In this document: in pieces, positions 19,992 through 29,292 of the stretch
Layout: every line of letters begins with the position of its first letter
How positions within the stretch are numbered: the first letter of the stretch is position 1
Source: Gaiellasilicea sp963850995
Lineage (GTDB): Bacteria; Actinomycetota; Thermoleophilia; Gaiellales; Gaiellaceae
Assembly (NCBI GenBank): GCA_963850995.1
Contig: CAWKNQ010000019.1
Location: 1 to 64,000, forward strand
Length of the DNA: 64,000 nucleotides
Direction of reading: 5' to 3'
Made by a program: the position numbers and the translations under genes
The notes under the pieces: generated by a model
What the model saw: only the letters and a program-made list of their open reading frames with translations
The model's database searches: none
Told to the model about the DNA's origin: nothing

Positions 19992-20764
19992 GCCTCTGAT
20001 CTTAGAACCAGCTCCGTGACCTCGGGCCTGGCGAAGAAGCGGAAGGGGACGAACGTCGTGCCGAGGCCCGGCGAGACGTGCAGTGTCGTCCCCTCGCGGC
20101 GGTAGATGCCCTCGGTCAGCCGCGCGCGCAGGTGCGCGAGCCGCACCTTGCCGCCCGGGTACGGGATCACGATCTGGCCGGCGTGCATGTGACCGGCGAG
20201 AACGAGCTCGTAGCCGGGGACAAGGCGCGGGTAGTGCGTCAGCAGGATCCGGAGCGCGACCGACGGGTCCGCGTCCGGCAGCGGCGCGCGCGGGCGCGGG
20301 GCCGTTCCCGCGACCTGGATCCGCGCTCCGCGCCGCTCGACGACACGCGACTCGCCGACGAGCAGCGTCGCGGGCAGCCCGTCGAGCTCCGCCGCGCGCG
20401 AGAAGCGGTCGCGGGTGACGCCGACGTCGTGGTTGCCGAGCACCGCGAGCGCGTCCAGCCCCTGCAGCACCTCGTCGAGGAGCCCGCGGCCGCGCGGGTG
20501 CGAGAGCAGGTCGCCGGTGACGACGACAAGGTCGGGGTTGCGCTCGCGCACCCAGTCCGCCGCCCGCCGAACGGCGACGCTGCCGCGCGAGGGCGGGCCG
20601 AGGTGGAAGTCGGAGAGGTGCGCGATCCGGAGCCCCTCGAGGGCGGCCGGAAGGCCCTCCACCGGGACCTCGAGCACCCGCGTCCGCAGCCAGCCCGCCT
20701 CGAACCAGCCGTACAGGAGCGCCGCCGCGGCGAGCGCGGCAAGGACCAGGAGCAGCGTGGAGAT
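19988..20764 (-). CDS. Membrane-anchored calcineurin-like metallophosphoesterase
   Basis: About 258 residues. An N-terminal hydrophobic helix (LLLVLAALAAAALLYGWF) anchors the protein; then metal-binding motifs of the calcineurin fold: LSDFHLGP (DxH), VVVTGDLLSH (GD), AVLGNHDVG (GNHD), LLTHYPRL and VLAGHMHAGQI (GHxH). C-terminus YRREGTTLHVSPGLGTT is typical of the YkuE/YaeI branch. Start is unclear: no ATG/GTG lies in frame; ATC at 20764 or CTG at 20767 overlaps the stop of the preceding gene, so a start mutated by a base error is possible. Likely a phosphodiesterase or nucleotide/lipid phosphatase at the membrane. Confidence 0.8.
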   Translation of the reverse strand: MSTLLLVLAALAAAALLYGWFEAGWLRTRVLEVPVEGLPAALEGLRIAHLSDFHLGPPSRGSVAVRRAADWVRERNPDLVVVTGDLLSHPRGRGLLDEVLQGLDALAVLGNHDVGVTRDRFSRAAELDGLPATLLVGESRVVERRGARIQVAGTAPRPRAPLPDADPSVALRILLTHYPRLVPGYELVLAGHMHAGQIVIPYPGGKVRLAHLRARLTEGIYRREGTTLHVSPGLGTTFVPFRFFARPEVTELVLRSEA

Positions 20765-21648
20765 CAGACGGCGAGCTTTTCGAGAACCGGCTGCACGGAG
20801 ACGACGTGGCGCTTGAACTTGAGCTCGGAGTCCTCGAGCCCGGCGGCCACGCCGATCAGCTGCGAGAGGTGCAGGATCGGCATCTGGAAGTCCTTGCCCG
20901 TCTGCTTCTTGAGCTTCGTCTGCCAGGCGTCGAGCGAGAGGTGGCAGAGCGGGCACGGGGTCACGATCGCGTCGGCGCCGGCCTCCTTCGCCTGCTCGAT
21001 CGGCTGGATCAGCTCGCCGAGCGCCGTCTCCTCCCGCGCCTGGATGATCGGGAAGCCGCAGCACTTGATCTTCGCCGGGTAGTCGATCGCCTCGCCGCCG
21101 CACGCCTCGATGATCCGCTCGAGCGACGAGGGCCGGTCCGGGTCCTCGAAGCCCAGGAGCTTCGACGGGCGCAGGATCTGGCAGCCGTAGAAGGGCGCCA
21201 CCTTCAGGCCTTTCAGCCCCTTGTGCGCTGCGGCCTGAAGCAGCTCGTAGCCCTCGCCGACGGAGACGAGCCAGAGGAAGTGCATCACCTCGACGGCGCC
21301 GGTGTACTCGGGCACGCCGACCTTGGCGAGGTTGCCGTTGACGCGCTCGAGCAGCGCCTCGTCGCCCTGCAGCTGGTGGTTCGCCTGGCGCAGGTTGAGC
21401 GTGCAGACGTTGCAGACGGTCATCAGCGTGTCGCAGCCGGTCGCCTCCGCGTAGGCGAGGATGCGCGCGTTCAGGTGCAGGTAGTAGTCCGGCTCGGCCT
21501 CGTGGATGTCGCCGGCGCCGCAGCACGTGACCGCCTCGAGCTCGAGCAGCTCCAGGCCCACCTTCGGCGAGAGCGCCTGCGTCGAGATGTCGAGCTCCTT
21601 CGCGCTCAGCGACGCGAGGCACCCCTTGTAGTACGCGACCCTTCTCAC
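20764..21648 (-). CDS. sdhE: Cys-rich succinate dehydrogenase subunit (SdhE / HdrB-like, CCG domains)
   Basis: 294 residues from GTG 21648, which overlaps the sdhB stop (GTGA). Two CCG domains: KGCLAS ... TCCGAG ... MTVCNVCTLNL in the first half and YGCQIL ... KCCGFP ... TPCPLCHLSL in the second. This C-x-CCG-x-CxxC pattern is that of heterodisulfide reductase subunit B and of SdhE in non-classical (type E) succinate:quinone reductases, where it replaces the heme-bearing SdhC/SdhD anchor and may carry a special Fe-S centre. No membrane segments are visible, and no sdhC/D gene is nearby. Last gene of the sdhA-sdhB-sdhE-like run. Confidence 0.85.
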   Translation of the reverse strand: MRRVAYYKGCLASLSAKELDISTQALSPKVGLELLELEAVTCCGAGDIHEAEPDYYLHLNARILAYAEATGCDTLMTVCNVCTLNLRQANHQLQGDEALLERVNGNLAKVGVPEYTGAVEVMHFLWLVSVGEGYELLQAAAHKGLKGLKVAPFYGCQILRPSKLLGFEDPDRPSSLERIIEACGGEAIDYPAKIKCCGFPIIQAREETALGELIQPIEQAKEAGADAIVTPCPLCHLSLDAWQTKLKKQTGKDFQMPILHLSQLIGVAAGLEDSELKFKRHVVSVQPVLEKLAV

Positions 21649-22721
21649 GCCTCGCCTTCCTGCTTGTGCCCGCCGGGCTCGTGCTCGATCCGTCCGAGCG
21701 CGCGCTCGCCCTGGACGATCCCGAGCGCGCCGTCGCGCCCCTGCTCCTTGACCAGGTCGTAGAGCGCCTTCGACTCCTTCACGCCCTCGGCGACGTGCGG
21801 CGGGAAGGGCGGCGGCACCTTGCCGTGCTTCAGCAGCCCCATCGCGAACTTCATCTCCTTGATCGACGTGAGGACGCCCTGCGTCTTCGGGACGAGCTCG
21901 GTCTCGCGGAGCCACCCGGTCGTCTTCGCCGAGGTGACGAACCACTTCGCGTGCTTCGCCCCCATGTCGTCGTCGATGCCTTCCTTCATCGCCTCGGCGC
22001 CGAGCTTCGCGATCGCGTCGCGCGGGTCGACCCCCTTCGGGCAGCGCTCGTTGCAGAAGTAGCAGCGGGTGCACTCCCAGATCCCGTGCTGGCCCGAGTA
22101 CTCGTCGAGCCGCTCGGCCTTGGCGGCGTCGCGCGGGTCGCCGACGAAGCGCATCCCCTTCGCGAGCGCCTGCGGGCCGAGGAACTCGGGGTCGGACTCC
22201 ATCGCGTTGCACTCGGAGACGCAGCAGCCGCAGTTGATGCAGAGCGACTCCTTGTGGATCACGTTCATCCGCTCCTGCGAGATCAGGTGCTCCTTGCCGT
22301 CCTCGGGCACCTGGTAGCCGGGCTGGAGGTACGGCTTCATCGCGTTGAACTTGGCCCAGAAGGGCTCCATGTCGACGACGAGGTCCTTGATCACGGGCAG
22401 GTTCCCCATCGCCGAGATGACCGGGACGTGACCTGCCTGCGCGATGTCGTACATGCGCGTCTTGCACGCGAGCACCGCCGCGCCGTCCATGCGCATCCCG
22501 CAGGAGCCGCAGATCATCATCCGGCAGCTCTTGCGGTAGGCGAGCGTGCCGTCGTGGCGGTCCTTGATCAGGTCGAGGACGTCCAGGAGCGTCACCCACT
22601 CGGGCGCATCGACTTCGTAGGTCTTCAGCTCGCGCTCGCCTGAGGCCGAGTCGAAGCGCCAGATCTTGAGCGCGACCGCGATCGTCTTCTCGGGCGCGTG
22701 CGCAGTCGCGTCGACCGCCAT
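21645..22721 (-). CDS. sdhB: Succinate dehydrogenase / fumarate reductase iron-sulfur subunit
   Basis: 358 residues from ATG 22721, overlapping the sdhA stop (TGATG). Residues ~15-105 are a 2Fe-2S ferredoxin domain with CRMMICGSCGMRMDG and a closing LACKTRM; then two Cys clusters, CINCGCCVSEC and CTRCYFCNERCPKG, for the 4Fe-4S and 3Fe-4S centres. It passes electrons from SdhA to the quinone side. At 358 residues it is about 100 longer than classical SdhB; the extra C-terminal ~110 residues (KWFVTSAKTTGWLRETEL onward, HVAEGVKESKALYDLVKEQG) are helical and could be the docking surface for the Cys-rich subunit (inference). Confidence 0.93.
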   Translation of the reverse strand: MAVDATAHAPEKTIAVALKIWRFDSASGERELKTYEVDAPEWVTLLDVLDLIKDRHDGTLAYRKSCRMMICGSCGMRMDGAAVLACKTRMYDIAQAGHVPVISAMGNLPVIKDLVVDMEPFWAKFNAMKPYLQPGYQVPEDGKEHLISQERMNVIHKESLCINCGCCVSECNAMESDPEFLGPQALAKGMRFVGDPRDAAKAERLDEYSGQHGIWECTRCYFCNERCPKGVDPRDAIAKLGAEAMKEGIDDDMGAKHAKWFVTSAKTTGWLRETELVPKTQGVLTSIKEMKFAMGLLKHGKVPPPFPPHVAEGVKESKALYDLVKEQGRDGALGIVQGERALGRIEHEPGGHKQEGEA

Positions 22722-24403
22722 CAGTACTTCCTTTCCTGAGGCTGCCACTTGGTCATCGTCACCGGCTTCCAGTCGAGGATCGGCTTCCCGTCCGCCCACG
22801 TTACGAGCGTGTGCTTCAGGTAGTTCTCGTCGTCGCGGTCGGGAAAGTCGTACGGCCGGGCGTGGGCGCCACGGCTTTCCTTGCGGGCGACGCCGCACTC
22901 GATCATGCAGGCGGCGAGCTCGAGCATGAACTCCAGCTCGAGGACCTGCGTCAGATCCGAGTTGAAGACGTCGCCCTTGTCCTCGACGACGACCTGCTCG
23001 AACCGCTCGCGCAGCCCGTCGACGATCCTGCCCTGCTCGAGCATCTGCTCCTCGCGACGGAAGACGCCGAAGTTCTCGTGCATCGTGCGCGCGAGCTCGT
23101 CACGGATCTGCCACGGCCGCTCGCCGGCTTGGCGGCCGAGCAGCCTCTTCAGGTCGCGCTCTGCATCGGCGAGCTGGGACGGCGGCACCGCGACGGTCGT
23201 GTTCGCGAGTGCCCATTCGGCGGCGTGCCGCCCCGCCCGCTTGCCGTAGGTGATCGTCTCCATGAGCGCGTTGCCGCCGAGACGGTTCGCCCCGTGCACC
23301 GAGACGCACGCCACCTCGCCGGCCGCGTAGAGGCCCTCGAGTGACGTCTGTCCCCAGACGTCCGTGTCGACGCCGCCCATGTGGTAGTGCGCGCCGGGCC
23401 GGACGGGGATCGGCGTGTGGATCGGGTCGATCCCGGCAAACACCATCGCCAGCTCGCGCGTTCCCGGCAGGCGCTCGATGATCTTCTCCGCGCCGAGGTG
23501 GCGCAGATCGAGCAGGACGTTGCCTTCGACGCCGCGACCCTCGTCGATCTCGGTCTGCTCGGCGCGGGAGATGACGTCTCGCGAGGCAAGCTCCATCGCG
23601 TTCGGCGCGTAGCGCTGCAGGAAGCGCTCGTTCTCGGAGTTGTAGAGGTACGCGCCCTCGCCGCGGCACCCCTCGGTGATGAGCACGCCCGTCGGCGAGA
23701 GCGTCGTCGGGTGGAACTGCATCATCTCCATGTCCTTCAGCGGCACGCCGGCACGCAGAGCCATCGACATGGCGTCGCCGGTGCACGAGTAGGCGTTCGT
23801 CGTGCCGGCGTAGAGGCGTCCGGCGCCGCCGGTGGCGAGGATCGTCGTCTTGGCGCCGATCGTCTTCAGGCCGCCGTGGAGCAGGTCCCAGGCGATGACG
23901 CCCTGGCAGCGGTCGTCGTCGACCACGAGGCGCCAGCCGAAGTACTCCTCGTAGACCTGGATCTCGCGCCGGACGAGCTGCTCGTAGAGCACCTGGATCA
24001 GCACGTGGCCGGTGATGTCGGCCGCGTACGCGGTCCGCGGCGCACCGGCGGCGCCGAACGGCCGCTGCGCGATGCGTCCGTCCTCCGTCCGGGAGAAGAC
24101 CGCGCCCCAACGCTCCAGCTGGTAGACGTCGCCCGGCGCCTCGTTGCAGAGGATCTCGATCGCGTCCTGGTCGCCGAGGTAGTCGGAGCCCTTGACGGTG
24201 TCGAACGCGTGCGTCTCCGGATCGTCCTCGGAGGCGTTCCCGAGCGCCGCGTTGATGCCTCCTTCGGCCGCGCCGGAGTGGCTGCGGGTCGGGTGGAGCT
24301 TCGAGACGATGGCCACGTCCGCGCCGGCGTCGTGTGCCTCGATCGCAGCGCGCATGCCGGCGCAACCGGCGCCGATCACGAGTACGTCGTGCTTCGCGTC
24401 CAC
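22721..24403 (-). CDS. sdhA: Succinate dehydrogenase flavoprotein subunit
   Basis: 560 residues. FAD-binding dinucleotide fold at the N-terminus (DVLVIGAGCAGMRAAIEA), the flavinylation and FAD motifs PTRSHSGAAEGGINAALGN, catalytic-site motifs QFHPTTLSPTGVLITEG and RPGAHYHMGGV, and the capping/C-terminal helical domain (AACMIECGVARKESRGAHAR). It oxidises succinate to fumarate (TCA cycle) or works in reverse. Start ATG 24403 is at the protein's natural N-terminus. First gene of sdhA-sdhB-sdhE-like; the 106 bp upstream separate it from the collagen-like gene on the same strand and contain a strong hairpin. Confidence 0.95.
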   Translation of the reverse strand: MDAKHDVLVIGAGCAGMRAAIEAHDAGADVAIVSKLHPTRSHSGAAEGGINAALGNASEDDPETHAFDTVKGSDYLGDQDAIEILCNEAPGDVYQLERWGAVFSRTEDGRIAQRPFGAAGAPRTAYAADITGHVLIQVLYEQLVRREIQVYEEYFGWRLVVDDDRCQGVIAWDLLHGGLKTIGAKTTILATGGAGRLYAGTTNAYSCTGDAMSMALRAGVPLKDMEMMQFHPTTLSPTGVLITEGCRGEGAYLYNSENERFLQRYAPNAMELASRDVISRAEQTEIDEGRGVEGNVLLDLRHLGAEKIIERLPGTRELAMVFAGIDPIHTPIPVRPGAHYHMGGVDTDVWGQTSLEGLYAAGEVACVSVHGANRLGGNALMETITYGKRAGRHAAEWALANTTVAVPPSQLADAERDLKRLLGRQAGERPWQIRDELARTMHENFGVFRREEQMLEQGRIVDGLRERFEQVVVEDKGDVFNSDLTQVLELEFMLELAACMIECGVARKESRGAHARPYDFPDRDDENYLKHTLVTWADGKPILDWKPVTMTKWQPQERKY

Positions 24404-24460
24404 CGCCTTTGACGCTACCGAATGCCGACCCCTCCCGCGCGGCGAACCGCGGAACGGCGC

Positions 24461-24486
24461 GGGGGCCGAGCATGTGCCCGGCCCCC
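24461..24486 (-). terminator. GC-rich hairpin between the collagen-like gene and sdhA
   Basis: Arms GGGGGCCG (24461-24468) and CGGCCCCC (24479-24486) with a 10-nt loop. It lies just after the collagen-like gene's stop (24510) and before sdhA, both on the minus strand, the expected site of a terminator; there is no clear T-run, so the mode is uncertain. Confidence 0.45.
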
Positions 24487-24509
24487 TGTCGCCTGGCCCC
24501 CGCCAGCCT

Positions 24510-25362
24510 TCAGGCCTGCGTCGCGCAGATCGCGTACGGCGTCATGCTGTTGTCACCGCCGTAGTTCAGGGCCGTGATCGCCCACCCGGACCCACCCGCC
24601 TGCGGGATACGACTCCGCAATCGAGACTTCGCCGGACGGATCGGCGATCGTGACACCGCCGCCGACGGCGACCTTGCCCGCTCGGGCACGCCGCGGCACC
24701 TGAAACCACGAACTCTGCCGCCGAGATCGCGACCACGCTGCCGGGAACGATCTGGTAGCCGGAGAGCCCGCCTGCCGGGCCTTGCACGCCCTGCACGCCC
24801 TGGTCGCCCTTGTCGCCCTTCGGGCCCTGGTCGCCCTGGTCGCCCTTCGGACCCTGGACGAGCCCGGTGTCGACGAATGCGTCGCCGTCGAACACGTGCA
24901 GGTGCCCGTGTCGTTCGCGATGTAAGCATCGCCCGCCTCGGCGGTCATCCGGCAGGTCGGCCGCAGTGGCGACCGGGCCCGGTCACGTGCACGTCGGCGC
25001 CGGGATCGCCCTTCGGGCCCTGGTCGCCCTGTGGCACCGGCCTCACCCTTCTCGCCCTTCTCGCCCTGCGGCCCCTTGTCACCCTGCGGGCCCTGGGCAC
25101 CGGCGGGGCCCTGGGCTCCCTGGGCGCCTGCAGCTCCCTGAGCGCCCGCCGCACCTGCGAGGCCGCGTGCGCCTCGCAGCGACGACAAGGCGTTCGCGGA
25201 GATGTCCGCTCGACCGATCGAGCCGTTCTTGATGTCGCGAGAAGCGATCGTCCCGTCCTTGATCTGAGCGCTCGTGATCAGCGCCTGGACGCCCGCGGTC
25301 CCCGCGGTGACGACTGCCAGGGCGAACACCGCTCCGGCGACGAGAAATGCTGCCTTCTTCAT
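24510..25362 (-). CDS. Secreted collagen-like (Gly-X-Y) repeat protein, frameshifted
   Basis: About 280 residues. ATG 25362 has an excellent ribosome site (ggaggaaggag, 7 nt away). Signal peptide MKKAAFLVAGAVFALAVV, then TSAQIKDGTIASRDIKNGSI, a repeat type common before actinobacterial collagen-like tracts. Gly-X-Y triplets follow in two blocks (GAQGAQGPAGAQGPQGDKG near 25100 and GPKGDQGDQGPKGDKGDQG near 24810) separated by a non-collagen segment (YIANDTG, FDGDAF). A compact C-terminal domain (YQIVPGSVVAISAAEF ... YAICATQA) ends it. The frame changes near 25040, 24900, 24710 and 24600. Probably exported, forming a triple-helical stalk. Its start overlaps the stop of a 46-residue ORF (TGATG). 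Confidence 0.75.
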
Positions 25363-25502
25363 CACGTGCTCCTTCCTCCACCGCGATTGCGCGGCGGGTC
25401 CTTTGACTGCCGAAGTGCCTCGACGAACGCGAGGTAGCGCTGGATCTCTCTGATCAGCGCCTTCACGTCCGCGGAACGCACCGGTTCCTTCCTGTCCGCC
25501 AC
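25362..25502 (-). CDS. 46-residue mini-protein coupled to the collagen-like gene
   Basis: GTG 25502 to TGA 25364-25362; the A of the stop is the A of the collagen gene's ATG. The sequence starts VADRKEPVRSADVKALIREI, continues QRYLAFVEALRQSKDPP and ends in an Arg/Gly tail. The central amphipathic helix (DVKALIREIQRYLAFVEALR) closely matches that of the mini-ORF at 25547-25681. No known family recognised. The internal similarity and the overlapping junctions argue it is translated; the peptide's role is unknown. Confidence 0.5.
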   Translation of the reverse strand: MADRKEPVRSADVKALIREIQRYLAFVEALRQSKDPPRNRGGGRST

Positions 25503-25546
25503 CGCTCATGCGGCGCGCGTCGCGTCTCTGCCGATCCGCTCGTTGG

Positions 25547-25681
25547 TCATGGGCTTCCTTTCCGCCTCCCGATCCCGCCGACGTCGCAGCCGGCGGCCCG
25601 GAACGCCTCGACGACGGCGAGGTAGCGCTCGATCTCGCGCATGAGCTCGTCGACGTCGATGAGGTAGTCGGTGGACTGCAC
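25547..25681 (-). CDS. 44-residue mini-protein, paralogue of the next mini-ORF
   Basis: GTG 25681 to TGA 25549-25547 (44 residues). It reads VQSTDYLIDVDELMREIERY then LAVVEAFRAAGCDVGGIGRR and KGSP. The helix DVDELMREIERYLAVVEAFR aligns without gaps with DVKALIREIQRYLAFVEALR of the 46-residue ORF. Its stop overlaps an ATG (25550) of a 14-codon ORF that ends at 25506, four bases before the next GTG, so three tiny ORFs run head to tail toward the collagen-like gene. Divergent from the SARP regulator at 25767. Confidence 0.45.
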   Translation of the reverse strand: MQSTDYLIDVDELMREIERYLAVVEAFRAAGCDVGGIGRRKGSP

Positions 25682-25731
25682 GAGCCCGATGCTGCGCTCG
25701 GCCGCTCATACGCCGCTCATCGCGCGCTCAC

Positions 25732-25759
25732 TTGGAAAGTGGCTGCGCCGGTGTTACAA
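25732..25759 (+). promoter_or_regulatory. Possible promoter of the SARP-type regulator
   Basis: TTGGAA (25732-25737) and TTACAA (25754-25759) are 16 bp apart and resemble -35/-10 boxes. The GTG start at 25767 is only 8 nt past the -10-like box, so the transcript could be leaderless. Evidence is sequence likeness only. Confidence 0.3.
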
Positions 25760-25766
25760 CCGCCTC

Positions 25767-28700
25767 GTGGAGATCCGCCTCCTCGGCTCGCTCGAGGTGC
25801 GCGAGGGCGAGCACGTTCTGGACCTGCCGCGGCGCCAACAGCGGGCGCTGGTGGCGGCGCTCGCGCTCCGCGCGGGCGAGGTCGTCTCGACCGACCGCTT
25901 GATCCTCGACCTCTGGGGCGACCGCGCGCCCGCGTCGGCGACGGGGTCGCTCCAGAACACCGTCCACGCGCTGCGGAAGACGCTCGGTCGCGACGTGCTC
26001 GTCACCCAGCCCCCCGGCTATCGCCTGGCGGTCAAGCCGGAGGACGTGGACGCGAACCGGTTCGAGCGGCTGCTCGCGCAGGCGCGCGATGCCGAGCCTG
26101 CCCGCCGCGCGACCCTGCTCCAAGAGGCGCTCGCGCTCTGGCACGGGCCTGCCCTCGCCGACCTGGACGAGGAGGAGTTCGCGCGGCTGGCGGCGGGACG
26201 GCTGGAGGCGCTGCGCCTGGCCGCGGTTGAGGACCGGATCGAGGCGGAGCTGGCGCTCGGCCGGCACGCCACGCTCGTCGGCGAGCTGGAGGCGCTCGTG
26301 GCGACGAACCCGCTCCGCGAGCGTCTTCGCGGCCTGCTGATGCTCGCGCTCTACCGCGACGGACGCCAATCGGTGGCGCTCGAGGTCTACCGCGCCACCC
26401 GGCTCGCGCTCGCGGACGAGCTCGGCCTCGATCCTTCTCCGGACCTGCAGGAGCTGGAGCGGAAGATTCTCCGCCAGGATCCCGACCTCGCCGCACCTGC
26501 TGAGGTCGAGCAGGAGGCAGCCGTGCCCACGGCCGAGCGACGCCTGGTCAGCGTGCTCGCCGCCGTACCACCCGCCGACGACGACCCGGAGACGCTACGG
26601 CGGCGGCTGGACGAGCTGCTGACACGAGCCCGTGACGTGCTGGAGCGCAACGACGGCGAGCTGGAGCGCTTCGGCCCCGAGGGGCTCGTCGCAGTCTTCG
26701 GCGCCGAGGCGCCCCGCGACGACGACGCGCTCCGGGCCGTCCGCGCCGCGGCCGAGCTCGGCCTGCCGGCGGGAGTCGCGACCGGCGAGTCGGTCGGCGG
26801 CGCCGGCACCGTTTTCACACGCGCCGTCGAGCTGGCGCGGCTGGGCGGCCTGCAGGTGGACGACCGCACACGCGCCCTCGTCGAGCACGAGCGCCGCCTC
26901 GACGCGCCGCTCGTCGGCCGCACCGAGGAGCTGGCGCGCCTGCGCGCCGCGTTCGAGGCGACGAAAGAGGAGCAAGCGCTGCCGCGTCGTCACCGTCCTC
27001 GGCGAGCCCGGGATCGGCAAGACCCGGCTCGGCCGCGAGCTGACGACCGCGCTGGCAGACGAGGCGACGACACTGGTCGGCCGCTGCTTCTCCTACGGGA
27101 AGGGGCAGACGTTCCTGCCGCTCCTCGACCCGCTCCAGGAGCTCGACCTGGCCGCGGCGCTCGCGGACGACCCCGAGGGCGAGCTGGCGACGACCCGGCT
27201 CGCCGCCCTCGCGAGCACACAGGACGCGGGCACGCTCGGCGAGTCGTACTGGGCGCTGCGCCGCCTGCTCGAGGCGCTGGCGCGCAAACGGCCGGTGCTG
27301 CTCCTGCTCGACGACGTGCACTGGGCGGAGCCGGCGCTGCTCGACCTCGTCGACTACCTGGCCGAGCGCGTCGCCGAGGCACCCGTCCTCGTCGTCTCGC
27401 TCGCCCGCCCGGAGCTCGAGCGGCCGGCCGGCGAGCAGCTCCAGCTCGGGCCGCTCACCCCCGACGAGACGCGCCGGCTCGTCGCCGGCCTCGCCGACCT
27501 CGACGAGGAGACACAGGAGCGCGTGGTCGCGCTCGCGGACGGGAACGCGCTCTACGCCGAGCAGCTCGCCGCCTTCGCAGCCGAGGACGGCGCGGGGCTG
27601 CCGCCGACGCTCGAGGCCGTCCTCGCCGGGCGGATCGGGCGACTCGCCGACCCCGAACGACGCGTGATCCAGCGTGCCGCAGTCGCCGGTCGCGAGTTCT
27701 CCCGCGGCGTCGTCGCGGCGCTCTCCGATGAGCCGGTCGACGGCCCCCTCTCCTCCCTTTCCCGCCGTAGCTTCGTCCACCCGGCCGCGACCGCCGAGCC
27801 CGGCGACGACGGCTACCGCTTCCACCACGTCCTCCTCCGCGACGCCGCCTACGCGACCCTGACGAAGGCCGACCGCGCCGGACTGCACGAGCGGGTCGCC
27901 GACTGGCTCGACCGCGACGGCCCCGGCGACGACGCCCTCGCCGGCTACCACCTCGAGCAGGCCGCGCTCTCGCGACGCGAGCTCGGCGAGGACGCGGACG
28001 AGCTCGCTGCACGCGCCGGGGAACGGCTCGGCGAGGCGGGCATGCGCGTCTGGCGGACGAACGACGTCGCCGCTGCCGTCGGCCTGCTCGGACGCGCTGT
28101 GGCGCTCCTCCCCGCCGGCGTGCGGCGCGCGGAGCTCGAATGGGAGCGGTCGATCGCGCTGCGACTCCACGATGAGCCTCAGGCAGCGGACGAGGCGCTC
28201 GCCGCCGCCGAGCGTGACGCGACCGAGGTTGGATCGAGGAGCGTCGTCGCCCGCGTGGCAAGTGAGCGAGCGCGGAACCACCTACTGACCGGTGCGCTCG
28301 CGCTCGACGACGCAATCGTGACGCTCGCGGGAGCGGTCGACCACCTCAGGGCTGCGAACGACGCGCGCGGATTGGGCCGCGCCGAGGTCTCTCTGGGGAT
28401 GGTCCATCTGCTCGCCTGCCGCTTCGAGGAGTTCGGAGACGCGGCGGCGCGAGCTGAGCAGCACTACGCCGCGATCGGCTTTTCGACCGGCGTCTGCCTC
28501 GGCGCTCAGGCGCAAGCGCTGTATGCAGGACCAGTTCCCGCCGCCGAGGCCAGCCTGCGGTGCGCCGAGCTAAACCTGCGGAGCGTGGATCAGGGGGCGA
28601 GGGCAAGCGTGACGGCGGCGCTGGGCGGATTGCGAGCACTCGAAGGGGATCTCGCCGACGGCCGACGTCTTCTTGCACACGCGCGCTCACTCTACGAGGA

Positions 28701-29239
28701 AGTCGGGAACCGGCTCGCGTTGCACACGACGTGGAGTCCGATCAGCATCGAGCTGGAGTCGATCGGAGGCGACTACGACGCCGCGGAGCGGGAAGCACGG
28801 GCAAGCCTGGAGGCGCTGCAGGTCGCGGGCGGCCCCGGCTACGTGAGCACGCGAGCGGCGCAGCTTGCCGACGTGCTCCTCCAAAAGGGTCAGACGGACG
28901 CAGCCGTCCCCTACGTCGACATGGCCGAGCAAGAAGCGCTCCCGTCCGATGTACTCGTCCAGGTTCTCTGGCGCTCCACTCGCGCGCGACTTCTCGCACG
29001 CGCAGGTGCGTTCTCCGAAGCCGAGCGCATGGCTCGGGACGCGGTCGAAATCGCTTCCCTCACCGACGGGCTACGCGATCGCGCGAGGGCGCACTTCGCC
29101 TTGGCCGAGGTGCTGCAGCTGGCCGAGAAGCAGAAGGAAGCACGGGCGGAAGCCACGCGTGGGGAAAGAGCTCTTGCGCCAGAAAGGTGCAACCGCTCTG
29201 CTCGGCCCTTACCGAGCGCCCGCGCTCGCGCGCCGCTGA
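25767..29239 (+). CDS. Large SARP/BTAD transcriptional regulator with degenerate cyclase-like, AAA and TPR regions; two frameshifts
   Basis: About 1157 residues from GTG 25767. Order: OmpR-type winged helix (~1-95, RQQRALVAALALRAGEVV, SLQNTVHALRKTLG), bacterial transcriptional activator domain (~95-240, DVDANRFERLLAQARDAEP, VYRATRLALADELGLDPSPD), a region resembling class III adenylyl cyclase (~250-400, ERRLVSVLAAVPP, RFGPEGLVAVFGAEAPRDDD, GVATGESVGG), ATPase with Walker A GEPGIGKT and Walker B LLLLDDVHW, then a long TPR-like helical C-terminus. The frame changes near 26975 (before Walker A) and near 29145; the true end is LLRQKGATALLGPYRAPALA. The cyclase-like part lacks the metal-binding Asp of FADL(V)GF. 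AfsR/SARP-like activators control secondary or surface functions; the target here could be the divergent collagen operon. Confidence 0.85.
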
Positions 29240-29256
29240 CAGTCGCGGCACACGTA

Positions 29257-29282
29257 AGAGGAGCTCCTCTCGGAGCTCCTCT
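29257..29282 (+). terminator. Strong hairpin after the SARP regulator
   Basis: AGAGGAGCTCC (29257-29267), loop TCTC, GGAGCTCCTCT (29272-29282): 11 perfect pairs, starting 18 nt after the regulator's stop. No long T-run follows. It also lies just beyond the stop of the 13-codon ORF on the opposite strand, so it may serve both. Confidence 0.55.
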
Positions 29283-29292
29283 CTTGGGACTG

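Noticed and set aside
24790..25150. Short-period repeats in the collagen-like gene as a CRISPR or tandem satellite
   Set aside because: The period is 9 bp with Gly codons every third residue; it encodes Gly-X-Y repeats, not spacer-separated direct repeats.
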